Both the position numbers and the translations under genes were made by a program. From positions 62,001 to 126,000 of the forward strand of contig NZ_JAAOIZ010000006.1 in assembly GCF_013184525.1 (NCBI RefSeq): a stretch of DNA of 64,000 nucleotides. The letters run 5' to 3'. The first letter of the stretch is position 1. Each line of letters starts with the position of its first letter. A model generated the notes under the pieces. The model saw only the letters and a program-made list of their open reading frames with translations. It was not told where the DNA came from and did not search any database. Origin of the DNA: Chryseobacterium sp. LAM-KRS1 (GTDB lineage: Bacteria; Bacteroidota; Bacteroidia; Flavobacteriales; Weeksellaceae). Shown one piece after another: positions 36,412 to 45,436 of the stretch.

Positions 36412-37104
36412 ATGGAGAAAAGGTTACTTCTACTATTCACACTCTATTTTTGTTCTTATAGTACAGGACAAGAAATAAAAATTCCAGATAATTTTAGTGA
36501 GTATTCTATTCCAAAAGTAGGATCTGAAGAATCGTTTGTTCTCAATCAATCTAAAGATTGCTATGCTGTGAAAAAAGAAAATAATCGTTTGATAGTAGAA
36601 AAGGCCAGTTATTATAAAGAAGATTCTGAATTAGAAATAGAAGGTGGAAAACTGATTGGAGAAAATAAAGGCGAATGGGGAGGAGCATTATACTTTCAGC
36701 CGAAAGGAGAGATAAAGAAATCTATAGAAATAAAATTTGGAAATGTGGTTGATATTTTTCGATTCCAAAATAAAATCTACTTTACCGAAGGCTCGGGTAT
36801 ATGGGGAAGCTTATATGAATTAAAAAAAGATTTCACATACAGAAAAATCGAATCCTTTGGAGATGCCTTAGAAGCATCAACTGTGTTTAATGACATTATT
36901 TATATTGTTTCTTTTCATGGTTTTTACAAAGTAGTAAATGAAGAAGCGATCCTTATTTTTAGAGAACAATTTTGGAGAAATCTATATCCAAATTCTGTAG
37001 TCGTATTTGATGAAGAAAATATTTTTATCGGTATGCGAAGTGGAATTGCTAAATTAAACATTGTAAAAAAAACAATTAATTTTTATCGAGAAAAAGAATT
37101 ATAG
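36412..37104 (+). CDS. Secreted protein with propeller-like repeats, family unknown
   Basis: 230 residues with a signal peptide (MEKRLLLLFTLYFCSYSTGQ). The mature part shows repeated short strands with aromatic and glycine turns (VDIFRFQNKIYFTEGSGIWG, NDIIYIVSFHGFYKV, NIFIGMRSGIAKL), as in a partial beta-propeller. I do not recognise a family. It is the last gene before the second 31-bp hairpin. Confidence 0.6.
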   Translation: MEKRLLLLFTLYFCSYSTGQEIKIPDNFSEYSIPKVGSEESFVLNQSKDCYAVKKENNRLIVEKASYYKEDSELEIEGGKLIGENKGEWGGALYFQPKGEIKKSIEIKFGNVVDIFRFQNKIYFTEGSGIWGSLYELKKDFTYRKIESFGDALEASTVFNDIIYIVSFHGFYKVVNEEAILIFREQFWRNLYPNSVVVFDEENIFIGMRSGIAKLNIVKKTINFYREKEL

Positions 37105-37172
37105 ATAAGTTATATTATCTATGTTAGACATAAGAAAATAAATGCCACCAGTTATATTGGGCACATAAATTA

Positions 37173-37203
37173 AACCGCTTACAGTAATGTGAGCGGTTTT
37201 TTT
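37173..37203 (+). terminator. Terminator hairpin, copy 2 of the duplicated 31-bp element
   Basis: Identical over 31 bp to 33385-33415. The two copies bracket the lipoprotein / DUF6705 block (3.76 kb), consistent with a second insertion or duplication event at the same site. Confidence 0.8.
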
Positions 37204-37342
37204 ATACCTATCAATATTTTGTTTTAAATATCACAGAACAAAAAACGTAGATCAGGATTTGTAATCAAACATGACTTAAATTTATCTTCAACATTTTCAC
37301 ATAGGAATTTTTCCTGTCACACCATCCTATATTTTAATTGCC

Positions 37343-37350
37343 TAACTTTG
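37343..37350 (+). promoter_or_regulatory. Candidate -7 element for map
   Basis: TAACTTTG matches TAnnTTTG, 60 bp upstream of the chosen map start. No -33 box is evident. Confidence 0.4.
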
Positions 37351-37410
37351 TAGTTTCCAGTAAATTTTGTGAAACAACGATCCAAAAATAACCTACGTAA
37401 ACAAATAACA

Positions 37411-38175
37411 ATGTCAATAACAAACGAATCTGAATTAATAGGAATGCAAAAAGCAAGTGAAGCAGTTGCCTATACTTTAAAGGAAATGACCAACTATGCT
37501 CAACCTGGAATGACGACAAAAGAGCTTGATGAGTTTGGAGCAAAAGTACTTTCTGACTTTGGCGCTAAATCGGCCCCTTATCTGACCTATGGATTTCCAG
37601 GTTGGACATGCATCAGCGTAGATAATGAATTCTGCCATGGTATTCCAACGGAAGAAAGAGTTCTGAAAGAAGGAGATTTAATTAATATCGATGTTTCAGC
37701 AGAGCTAAATGGATTCTGGGCGGATAATGGAGGTTCGTTTATTATTGGGGAAGATGTTCATCAGCATCAGAAATTAGTGGATGCTTCTAAAAATATTCTT
37801 GAAAAAGCAATTAACAGTATTAAAGGTGGGATTAAAATTGCAGATATCGGATGGCTTATGGAGACTGAGGCTAAGAAAAGAGGTTTTAAAGTGATTAAAA
37901 ATCTTGCAGGGCATGGCATCGGAAGAAGTCTGCACGAACAGCCGGATGATCTGCTGAATTATAAAAACCGTTATGATTCCAGAAGATTCAAAAAGAATTC
38001 GGTTGTTGCTATCGAAACATTTATCTCAACCACTTCCAGCCTTGCCGTTGAGTTGAATGACGGATGGACCATGGTAGGAAATAAAGGTGGGTACATGGCA
38101 CAGCATGAACATACAATCATCGTGACTGATGGGAAGCCGGTAATTTTAACAGAGATGAACGGGATTCTTAATTAA
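37411..38175 (+). CDS. map: Methionine aminopeptidase, type I
   Basis: 254 residues from the ATG at 37411 (MSITNESELIGMQKA). An upstream in-frame ATG at 37369 is less likely because family members start with the short SITNE-type leader. The metal ligands are visible: Asp in NIDVSAELNGFWADNG, His in NLAGHGIGRSLHEQP, Glu in VVAIETFIST and Glu in the C-terminal QHEHTIIV. It removes the initiator Met from nascent proteins. It has no N-terminal zinc-finger extension. Confidence 0.93.
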   Translation: MSITNESELIGMQKASEAVAYTLKEMTNYAQPGMTTKELDEFGAKVLSDFGAKSAPYLTYGFPGWTCISVDNEFCHGIPTEERVLKEGDLINIDVSAELNGFWADNGGSFIIGEDVHQHQKLVDASKNILEKAINSIKGGIKIADIGWLMETEAKKRGFKVIKNLAGHGIGRSLHEQPDDLLNYKNRYDSRRFKKNSVVAIETFISTTSSLAVELNDGWTMVGNKGGYMAQHEHTIIVTDGKPVILTEMNGILN

Positions 38176-38207
38176 GAATAACAGAGTTCATTTCCGGACA
38201 GATAAAG

Positions 38208-38243
38208 AAAGGACTTTTTGAATTTCAAAAAGTCCTTTTCTAT
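38208..38243. terminator. Bidirectional terminator between map and the TonB-type receptor
   Basis: A perfect 15-bp stem (AAAGGACTTTTTGAA / TTCAAAAAGTCCTTT) with A and T runs on both sides serves the two convergent genes. Confidence 0.85.
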
Positions 38244-38264
38244 AAGTAACAATTAAAATGGTAT

Positions 38265-40445
38265 TTACTTTTCGCCGCCGCCACCGCCGCCTTTTTCGAC
38301 ATCGGTCTTTGTATTGGTTTTTACTTTCTGGTTTCCGAAACGTTTCACAAAAGACAGTGAAACTCCGTACCAATCGGATTGGGTGGAATTTCTGAAAGTT
38401 CCCACAGGACTGAAGGTCGTGGAATCAAAGTTCGGTCTCTGGAAAATATTCATCAGCTGAAGGCTGACTTCCATTTGTTTTTTTGGGAATATTTTTGTCA
38501 TGGAAATATTGTGGAATACATTCGTTTTATTGGCGTAAGAGTTCCCGTTATTCTGATTGGATATTTCCACCCAAGCACTTAGATTAATATTCTTGTTAAA
38601 CAGGTTGGTGTACGAAAGGTTGGTTGATCCTCCCCAATAGCTGATGTAGTCTCTTGCTTTCAGGTTATTTCTTTGATTAAAATCACTGTTGTCAATATAA
38701 TACCAGCCAAAGCCTACATTTACATTTAACTTATTCTTCAGAAAAGTCTGGTTGGTATTGGCAAACAGGTAGTATTTCTGAACCTTTCCGCTAAAATTGC
38801 CGGGATAGGTCACTGTTATTTCTTTTGTAGGGTTGTCGGGATCTCCAGGTGTATTAACTACCTGAGTACTATACGTGGTCCAGTAATCTTGTTTGGTAAA
38901 CATGTACCTGGCAGAAAGGAAATATTTTTTCAAGATTCCGAACTTCAGATAAAGCCTGTCGCTTGGGTTGGGTTGTAAGTCGATATTTCCTCTGGAGTAG
39001 ATTCCATCATTATTAGGTAGAAGGAAAGGGTTGAACTCAGCATACCACGGACGCCAGATATTACGGTTGTAGGTAAGGCTTAGATCGTACTTGTCTGAAA
39101 AAGAATATTTTAACAATAGATTCGGAAGGAAAGTACCATAGCCGTCTTTTCTTGAAGTTCCTGCAATATCCTGTCTTACTTTGAAATCAATATATTCATA
39201 GCGTATCCCGACTCTGGTTTCCAGCTTCTTGAAAAAGGTTTTACTGAAATTGGCATAAAGGGAACTGATATTATCTTCATAATGGAATTTATCAGTTTTT
39301 TGAAGCAGATCCAGCTTGTTCCCCGTCAAATAATAAGGAGCAACGTTATTATTGAAATCTATTTTTCCTCCGGCTTCAAATGTGGCTCCAGACTTTCCAA
39401 TGGATTGCGTATAATCAATTTTGATATAATAGTTACGCATCTGATTGTTGGAATTAACTCCTATTTGATCCGGAATCGGTTTATTGCTAAATGTTTTCAG
39501 GAAATCATTAGAATCTTTTTGAGAGTCGTAGTTCGTCCCTAAATTGACATCTAAGATCCTGTTTTTTTCTTTATCATAATACTTGTAAAACAGATTGGTT
39601 CCCAAAGTACGATTCATACCCGCTAAGTTTTGGCTCTGATCATACGAATACTTGAACTGGTCATTGGCATAATTGCTTGCCTCCGCTTCTGATGAAGACG
39701 TTCTTTTACTTTGATAATATTCCACAATAAAACCGATGTTGTTTTTATCGTTCAGCTCATATTCTGAAGTGGAAGAAATGGAGGGACTTTTACTTTTATC
39801 TGTGTTTAAAGTATTGATTGTGGTAATATCATTATTTTCATACAGGGAATTAACAATCGAATTGGTTTGTACCCATGTATTGTCACTATAACTTCCAATA
39901 AACGTTTGTGTAAATTTTTTCTTATGGTAATTCAGGTTGAAGTTGGTGTATTGCGAATTTTTTCTGTTTTGTCTGTTATTCAGGGTGATGCTTCCTTTCA
40001 TTCCTTCATCATCCCGCTTTTTCAATACAATATTAATGACGGATCCTGTCGTTTCATAACGCGAAGAAGGGCTGGTGATCACCTCGATTTTCATCAGATT
40101 ATCGGCGGGAATTGTTGCCAGATATTCTTTTAGTTCTTTTCCTGTAAAAACAGATTTTCTGTCATTAATATAAACCGTAACGTTCTCGCCTTCTGCTTTA
40201 ATAGCATCATTATTATCTATACTTACTAAAGGAGTCATTCTCAGTACATCCCAGGTGGTATTTCCGGCCAGAATGGAGCTGTTGGCTACATTAAAAACCG
40301 TCCTGTCAACTTTGGATTCCACTGTCGGTTTTCTTACCACTAAAGTAACTGCTTCTATGTCTTTTAGTTTAACGGTATCTTTTTTGGCCTGAGCCAAAGC
40401 TAAAGAAGCGGTTAATAGGGCGATTGTACATGTTATTATTTTCAT
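38265..40445 (-). CDS. TonB-receptor-like outer membrane beta-barrel protein
   Basis: 726 residues from the ATG at 40443-40445 (MKIITCTIALLTASLALAQ signal peptide); the frame extends upstream to 40547 but that part is not signal-like. A plug-type region (residues about 40-145, EGENVTVYINDRKSVFTG ... GSVINIVLKK) is followed by a long barrel of aromatic-terminated strands, as in outer-membrane barrel family 3. It lacks an N-terminal carboxypeptidase-like domain. The C terminus (VEKGGGGGGEK) is unusual for a barrel, since the last strand normally ends in Phe; here the final strand is SLSFVKRFG about 25 residues earlier. Confidence 0.85.
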   Translation of the reverse strand: MKIITCTIALLTASLALAQAKKDTVKLKDIEAVTLVVRKPTVESKVDRTVFNVANSSILAGNTTWDVLRMTPLVSIDNNDAIKAEGENVTVYINDRKSVFTGKELKEYLATIPADNLMKIEVITSPSSRYETTGSVINIVLKKRDDEGMKGSITLNNRQNRKNSQYTNFNLNYHKKKFTQTFIGSYSDNTWVQTNSIVNSLYENNDITTINTLNTDKSKSPSISSTSEYELNDKNNIGFIVEYYQSKRTSSSEAEASNYANDQFKYSYDQSQNLAGMNRTLGTNLFYKYYDKEKNRILDVNLGTNYDSQKDSNDFLKTFSNKPIPDQIGVNSNNQMRNYYIKIDYTQSIGKSGATFEAGGKIDFNNNVAPYYLTGNKLDLLQKTDKFHYEDNISSLYANFSKTFFKKLETRVGIRYEYIDFKVRQDIAGTSRKDGYGTFLPNLLLKYSFSDKYDLSLTYNRNIWRPWYAEFNPFLLPNNDGIYSRGNIDLQPNPSDRLYLKFGILKKYFLSARYMFTKQDYWTTYSTQVVNTPGDPDNPTKEITVTYPGNFSGKVQKYYLFANTNQTFLKNKLNVNVGFGWYYIDNSDFNQRNNLKARDYISYWGGSTNLSYTNLFNKNINLSAWVEISNQNNGNSYANKTNVFHNISMTKIFPKKQMEVSLQLMNIFQRPNFDSTTFSPVGTFRNSTQSDWYGVSLSFVKRFGNQKVKTNTKTDVEKGGGGGGEK

Positions 40446-40597
40446 TTTCAAGGGGCGTTTCAATTGATAAGACAACCATAGGGTGACATATGTTACATCC
40501 ATATTGGGAAAAAATGAAAAAAAATCAAGAAAATAAATATATTCCAAAGTATGTAAAGCAGAGCTGTCCTATTTTGGAAGAGAAATGAGTAAAAAAC

Positions 40598-40622
40598 AAA
40601 GCCGGCTCATTGAACCGGCTTT
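40598..40622 (-). terminator. Terminator after the small lipoprotein gene
   Basis: AAAGCCGG / CCGGCTTT stem extended by TCA/TGA with one mismatch, 20 bp after the stop of the minus-strand lipoprotein. Read on the minus strand it is followed by a T run. Confidence 0.75.
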
Positions 40623-40641
40623 CACTTATTATAAAAAGAGC

Positions 40642-41127
40642 CTAAGGCTCGGGATGAGTTGTTGGAGTGTGGATGATGTCATAATATACAGATGGGGCAT
40701 TAGCATCAGGAAATATTCTGTAAGTAAATTCCTGTTCCGTTAAAACTGTAATTTTTACTATTCTTGTAAAAAGTACGTTTCCGTTCGCATCTTTTGCTAT
40801 AATAGTTCTGGTTGCTCCGTCTGCAGAAACGGACCAGTCTCCATGCATTTTAGGAGAATCATCAAGATTATACATCGTAAATGTACCATTTGCTTTAAAA
40901 TAAGCAAAGCCTACAAAGTTCGTTACATGAGTGTCCGTTAAAGGAACCGGCTGTCCATTTTGGTTTTTAGCATGGGTTGTTTCCCATGGAGTAGACGAAA
41001 GTATCTGTGAAGGGGTGAGAACGGTTTCCTCAAAAGTAGTTTCGTCATTATTGTCGGAGCATGAAATTACAGTTATCATCATCAATACAGACAGTCCGTA
41101 AAATAGCTTTTTTAAAATGTTCATCAT
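40642..41127 (-). CDS. Lipocalin-like lipoprotein
   Basis: 161 residues. The signal ends in the lipobox VISC followed by SDNNDE. The mature part contains HGDWSVSADGATRTIIAKD and strand-rich segments typical of the lipocalin-like DUF family of Bacteroidetes lipoproteins. Translation could begin at either of two adjacent ATG codons. It probably faces the periplasm or outer membrane; the ligand is unknown. Confidence 0.65.
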   Translation of the reverse strand: MMNILKKLFYGLSVLMMITVISCSDNNDETTFEETVLTPSQILSSTPWETTHAKNQNGQPVPLTDTHVTNFVGFAYFKANGTFTMYNLDDSPKMHGDWSVSADGATRTIIAKDANGNVLFTRIVKITVLTEQEFTYRIFPDANAPSVYYDIIHTPTTHPEP

Positions 41128-41258
41128 GAATAGGTTTTAAACAGGACAAACTTATCGTTTATAAAAATCAAAAGATTGTATAAAACATTCCTTTTGTTGT
41201 AAAAAAGCATCATTGATTGTTGCTATTTTGTGATTCCGGAAATAGTATGGCAGATCTG

Positions 41259-41288
41259 TTGTGAACTTTTTTGATATTTGTACTTTTG
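41259..41288 (+). promoter_or_regulatory. Promoter of the AraC-type regulator gene
   Basis: TTG (41259-41261), spacer of 19 bp, TACTTTTG (41281-41288). This is a good Bacteroidetes promoter and shows that the first in-frame ATG (41261) cannot be the translation start. Confidence 0.65.
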
Positions 41289-41311
41289 GAACCATTAGAG
41301 AAGCATATAAT

Positions 41312-42166
41312 ATGTATGATGAAGTGCTCATCTTCGATAAGGAAATAAAGGATTCTTTTCAGGTGGTTAAGCTGGATCATTCGGTTCTGGAAAAAACGGA
41401 TGTAGTCAGTGTTACCTATAACAGAGTGCTCATTGTTTACGAAGGAAACGGAAGCATCATTATTGATGGGAAACAATTTCATATTCAGGGGCCGGAGGTA
41501 TTTGTCATATCGAAAGGACAAATATTTTCTTTTTCCCATCCCATCCAGTTGTCCGGATTTGAAATAAGCTTTGGCGATTGCTTTTGGGAAAAGACGCCTT
41601 CGAGTGCCTCCAATTGTAAATTGCTGCTTTTTAATGATGCTGCCCTTCATCAGAATTTTCCTTTACAGGAAAAGGACTTCACTGAACTGATTGGGGTTTG
41701 TGAGATTCTTTTTAAAGAATATGAAGGTGCCGATTATCCCAATAAATTAGATGCTATGGCAGCCTATTTAAAAATTCTGATGATTAAGCTGGCCAATGCA
41801 ATGCCTTCATTTCAGGATGGAATTGACGATTTCGACAATCAGGTCTATCGCCGGTTTCTGGAATTACTCAGTCAGCAATATAACAAGATGCATGATGTAT
41901 TGTACTATGCAGAACAGCTATCCGTTTCACCCCGTAAATTATCCGATATATCAAAAAAGAAAAGCGGTAAAGGAGCTAAAGAGGTCATTGCCGGACAAGT
42001 GATCGCCGAATCAAAAAGGTTATTGCAATTTTCTGCTAAAACAATAAAAGAAATTGCTTATCACCTAGCATTCAGTACGCCTGAACAATTCAGTCATTTT
42101 TTCAAAAAACACACAGATAGTTCACCATTGGAATACCGTAGGATGTTTGTAAATATTGGCAGGTAA
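41312..42166 (+). CDS. AraC-family transcriptional regulator
   Basis: 284 residues from the ATG at 41312, which lies just downstream of the -7 element. The N-terminal half is a cupin-like sensing domain (IIIDGKQFHIQGPEVFVIS). The C-terminal half carries two helix-turn-helix units, LYYAEQLSVSPRKLSDISKK and IKEIAYHLAFSTPEQFSHFFKKHT, typical of AraC/XylS. The HD-domain gene downstream may be its target. Confidence 0.88.
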   Translation: MYDEVLIFDKEIKDSFQVVKLDHSVLEKTDVVSVTYNRVLIVYEGNGSIIIDGKQFHIQGPEVFVISKGQIFSFSHPIQLSGFEISFGDCFWEKTPSSASNCKLLLFNDAALHQNFPLQEKDFTELIGVCEILFKEYEGADYPNKLDAMAAYLKILMIKLANAMPSFQDGIDDFDNQVYRRFLELLSQQYNKMHDVLYYAEQLSVSPRKLSDISKKKSGKGAKEVIAGQVIAESKRLLQFSAKTIKEIAYHLAFSTPEQFSHFFKKHTDSSPLEYRRMFVNIGR

Positions 42167-42235
42167 TAGGTATATTCTGACATTCCGGAGCAAGAAGGAC
42201 AGGCCTATTTTTGTATTGATTAAAATATAAAAAAT

Positions 42236-42886
42236 ATGTCAGTCCAAAGATTAAAAAGTGTTGCCGGAATTATAATTCCGGACAGTAAAATTGCTACAGA
42301 AGCCACTGAATTGCTGTTAGAGCATGGAACGGAATTTATTTATAACCACTCATTACGGGTTTTCCTTTTTTCTTCACTTAACGGAAAACGAAAAAATATG
42401 GAGTATGATGCAGAGCTTTTGTATATAAGCTCAGTTTTTCATGATCTGGGTTTAGTGCCCCATTACAGCAGTCCCGATTTGAGATTTGAAGTAGACGGAG
42501 CTAATGCAGCAAGGGATTTTCTGAAAAGCCACGGTCTTCCGAAAGATCAATTGCAGCTGGTTTGGGATACGATAGCATTGCATACAACCATTGGGATTGC
42601 AGAACATAAGGAGAATGAAGTAGCTTTGATGTACTCCGGAGTAGGGCTGGATGTAATGGGAGAAGGGTATGAGCATCTGAGTGATTCACACCGGAATGAG
42701 ATTGTAAAGGCATTCCCCCGGAATGATTTTAAGAATAAAATTATTCCAACGTTTTTTGATGGATTTAAACATAAAACCGAAACCACTTTCGGAAATATAA
42801 AAGCAGATGTCTGTGCATTTATGATTCCAAATTTTGAAAGGAAAAATTTCTGCAACTGTATTCTGCATTCTCCTTGGAGCGAATAA
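42236..42886 (+). CDS. HD-domain hydrolase, cyanamide-hydratase-like
   Basis: 216 residues. HD metal ligands are visible in FIYNHSLRVFLF (His), SSVFHDLGLVP (HD), and His in WDTIALHTTIGIAEH. The arrangement resembles the cyanamide hydratase branch of HD proteins. It starts 70 bp after the AraC gene, and its regulation by that protein is plausible. The true substrate is not evident. Confidence 0.75.
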   Translation: MSVQRLKSVAGIIIPDSKIATEATELLLEHGTEFIYNHSLRVFLFSSLNGKRKNMEYDAELLYISSVFHDLGLVPHYSSPDLRFEVDGANAARDFLKSHGLPKDQLQLVWDTIALHTTIGIAEHKENEVALMYSGVGLDVMGEGYEHLSDSHRNEIVKAFPRNDFKNKIIPTFFDGFKHKTETTFGNIKADVCAFMIPNFERKNFCNCILHSPWSE

Positions 42887-42934
42887 TGTTTTATCCTAAA
42901 TTTACGTATCTAAGAAAAAAATCAATAATAAGAT

Positions 42935-43357
42935 ATGGATTTGCAACAGGAAAAAAACAAAGAAATAGTAAAACGCTTTAATATAGAAGTTATTGAAAAG
43001 GGGAACGTTGAAACCTTTGAAGAACTCATGGATGAAAACTTCACCAACCATTCTGCCCCACAAGGTGCTGATAATGGAAAACAGGGAATGATCAATACTT
43101 TCAATGGAATATTAAGACCTGCCATGCCAGATATCCAGGTAACTATTCTTCAGCAGGTTGCGGAAGAAGACCTCGTTACGACCAGAAAAAATATATCCGG
43201 AACTCACACCGGAAATTTTATGGGAATTGCACCTTCAGGAAAAAGAATAAGTATTGATGTCATTGATATTGTCCGTCTTAAAAATGGAAAATATTTTGAG
43301 CATTGGGGAATTAACAATTTATCGGTAGTCCTGGCACAGCTTAAAAGCAATGAGTAA
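42935..43357 (+). CDS. SnoaL-like ester cyclase family protein
   Basis: 140 residues. The pattern NKEIVKRFNIEVIEKGNVETF, FTNHSAPQG, GISGTHTGNFMGIAPSGKRIS (approximately residues 85-105) and DIVRLKNGKYFEHWG fits the SnoaL-like polyketide cyclase / ester cyclase fold of the NTF2 superfamily. These small enzymes often act on secondary metabolites or are uncharacterised. It lies 48 bp after the HD gene and may be co-transcribed with it, ending at the hairpin at 43377. Confidence 0.8.
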   Translation: MDLQQEKNKEIVKRFNIEVIEKGNVETFEELMDENFTNHSAPQGADNGKQGMINTFNGILRPAMPDIQVTILQQVAEEDLVTTRKNISGTHTGNFMGIAPSGKRISIDVIDIVRLKNGKYFEHWGINNLSVVLAQLKSNE

Positions 43358-43376
43358 CCCATCAAAAGAATAAATT

Positions 43377-43408
43377 AAAAAATCCCTGTCACTGATAGGG
43401 ATTTTTTA
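43377..43408 (+). terminator. Terminator after the ester cyclase gene
   Basis: AAAAATCCCT ... AGGGATTTTTT with a short interior, 20 bp after the stop codon. Confidence 0.8.
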
Positions 43409-43522
43409 ATGAACAAAAGATCATTTACTGTATTTTAAATTTTTCATTTTTACGATCAACAATAATGTAGAGTGTACTTTTATTGCTGAAAAAAATCTGC
43501 TATTTTGGTTAAAAATTTTTAA

Positions 43523-44173
43523 ATGAGCGGAATTCAGCCATGTTCTTTGTTTTTTTCGGGCTCCTGGAAAGAAAAATATGGTGCCATTGTTTCGGAAGAA
43601 CATCTTCGGACTATCGATCAAAACATTCAAAGATGTAAGGATGGAACTTTAGATTGGCATCTTCCTTATTTTAATGAAGAAATTCTGATTGACCGGAAGC
43701 AAAGTTTCGGGCACTTTATCCATATTCTGGAAGCTAAGGATCAAAATGAAGAAAAAGCAAGACAATTGGAAGAGATCCCCTTTGAATACTGGCTTGATGT
43801 TATGGGGCAGAGACTTACTTCAGCAAGCGTTCGTGATGAACAAGCCATTCCACCTCTAAAAGATGCTTTGATTGGTAGTTGTCAGGTCCATTTTAATAAA
43901 GAAATCACCATTGCACAGAGGGCATGGGAAAAACATGTGGGAAGAACGGACGACCGGTTCTGGGGTGAGGTAAAAGGCAGTAATTTTCAAAAACAGGAAA
44001 AGGTAATGGCTAAAATCCATTATATCATCGAGAATAAAACCTGGTGGAATGTATTCTTTCATTATAAGCATGGGGTTGTCTACGAAATAAGGGAAAAAGA
44101 AGGACACGGCATTCGTTGGGCAAGCGGAGGAACGCAGCTTATTGGTTTTCTGGAAACTTTTATCAATGAATAA
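43523..44173 (+). CDS. Conserved hypothetical protein, 216 residues
   Basis: No signal peptide or membrane segment. The sequence is rich in Trp, His and charged residues (IQRCKDGTLDWHLPYFNEEI, WEKHVGRTDDRFWGEVKGSN, YKHGVVYEIREKEGHGIRW). I do not recognise a family. It is a single gene between the cyclase terminator and the TatD gene pair. Confidence 0.6.
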   Translation: MSGIQPCSLFFSGSWKEKYGAIVSEEHLRTIDQNIQRCKDGTLDWHLPYFNEEILIDRKQSFGHFIHILEAKDQNEEKARQLEEIPFEYWLDVMGQRLTSASVRDEQAIPPLKDALIGSCQVHFNKEITIAQRAWEKHVGRTDDRFWGEVKGSNFQKQEKVMAKIHYIIENKTWWNVFFHYKHGVVYEIREKEGHGIRWASGGTQLIGFLETFINE

Positions 44174-44230
44174 TATATTGTGTAAAAAGATTGCGTAGCA
44201 AATGCTTTATTTTGCCAAAAACTCATTTGA

Positions 44231-44554
44231 ATGAAAAATATCTATAACAAAGGAGCTTTTCGGGCTTTTGAATATGGGAAAATAGGACCTTACCTGAAAA
44301 AGTATGGGAACAAAAAGTGGCGGAGAACTGAGCAATCCGATATAGATGACCAATTATCTGAATCCATACCATTCCGGAAAGTAAGAAGACAAAAACAAAA
44401 GCTTGTCTGGGTGAAAATAACCAAAGAAATTAATGGAACAAAATATTCCAGGTACAAGAAATTCCATAGTGAAAGATCTTTTAGAAGTGCCGTAAACAGT
44501 CCCCATGTAATAAGATATTTTCATATCAATAACAAAACAAAAAAAGAAAAATGA
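44231..44554 (+). CDS. Small basic hypothetical protein
   Basis: 107 residues, strongly basic (KVRRQKQKLVWVKITKEI, KYSRYKKFHSERSFRS), suggesting nucleic acid or ribosome contact. No family is recognised. Its stop overlaps the tatD start (ATGA, 4 bp), so the two are translationally coupled. Confidence 0.6.
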   Translation: MKNIYNKGAFRAFEYGKIGPYLKKYGNKKWRRTEQSDIDDQLSESIPFRKVRRQKQKLVWVKITKEINGTKYSRYKKFHSERSFRSAVNSPHVIRYFHINNKTKKEK

Positions 44555-45339
44555 ATACCTACATTGATATTGGCATTAATCTGACCAATAAACAGTTCTA
44601 TAATGAACAAGACGAAGTGATTAACCGTGCTCTGGACAATGGCGTAGACTATATGATCCTTACAGGAACAAGTGTGCGTGGAAGTAAAGAATCTGCAGAT
44701 ATAGCGCAGGATTATCCGGATATTTTATTTTCAACGGCGGGCATTCACCCTCATGATGCTAAATCATTTAATGATCAAAGTATCGGCGAACTCAGAGACC
44801 TTCTAAAACAGGACCATGTGGTTTCAGTGGGAGAGTGCGGATTGGATTTTGACCGTGATTTTTCACCAAGGCCTCTACAAGAGAAGTGTTATCGTGCACA
44901 ACTTGAACTGGCAATTCAAATCAATAAACCTTTATTCCTTCATGAGAGATCTGCATTTAAAAGATTTACCGAAATTACAGAGGATTACCTTTCCCAACTT
45001 CCGGAAGCAGTCGTTCATTGTTTCACCGGGACTTTAGAAGAAGCAAAAAGCTATTTGGATAAAGGTTTTTATTTAGGATTTACAGGAGCAATCAGTGATG
45101 AAAAGAGATTTAAACACTTTGAGGAAGTGATCAGGTATGTTCCATTAGAAAGAATGATGATTGAAACGGATGCCCCGTTTATGCTTCCGAAAAATATCTC
45201 AGCGCGAAGTCAGAACTGGAGAAATGAACCTGGCTTTCTACCTTATGTAGCGCAAACCATTGCTCAGATCAAGAAAATAAGTTTGAAAGATGTAGCAGAG
45301 GAAACAACAGCGGTCGCCAGGAAATTTTTCAGGATATAA
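44551..45339 (+). CDS. tatD: TatD-family metal-dependent deoxyribonuclease / hydrolase
   Basis: 262 residues. Metal-binding and family motifs are visible: FSTAGIHPHDAKS, VGECGLDFDRDFSP, LFLHERSAF, VVHCFTGTLEEA and MMIETDAPFMLP. TatD proteins are 3'-5' exonucleases or related hydrolases with a TIM barrel. It overlaps the preceding basic-protein gene by 4 bp and is followed by a terminator. Confidence 0.92.
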   Translation: MNTYIDIGINLTNKQFYNEQDEVINRALDNGVDYMILTGTSVRGSKESADIAQDYPDILFSTAGIHPHDAKSFNDQSIGELRDLLKQDHVVSVGECGLDFDRDFSPRPLQEKCYRAQLELAIQINKPLFLHERSAFKRFTEITEDYLSQLPEAVVHCFTGTLEEAKSYLDKGFYLGFTGAISDEKRFKHFEEVIRYVPLERMMIETDAPFMLPKNISARSQNWRNEPGFLPYVAQTIAQIKKISLKDVAEETTAVARKFFRI

Positions 45340-45374
45340 AAAAGAGCTCTACTGAATAAGTGAAGCTCTTTTTT
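45338..45374 (+). terminator. Terminator after tatD
   Basis: AAAAAAGAGCT ... AGCTCTTTTTT, an 11-bp perfect stem with T run, beginning at the stop codon. Confidence 0.85.
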
Positions 45375-45436
45375 ATGGTTGAAAAGCAAATTGCGAATCG
45401 CAATATTGCTTTCTATAATTAGGGTGATATAAGGTT

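Noticed and set aside
40445..40547. Upstream start of the barrel protein at 40547
   Set aside because: The extra 34 residues precede a canonical signal peptide and would bury it.
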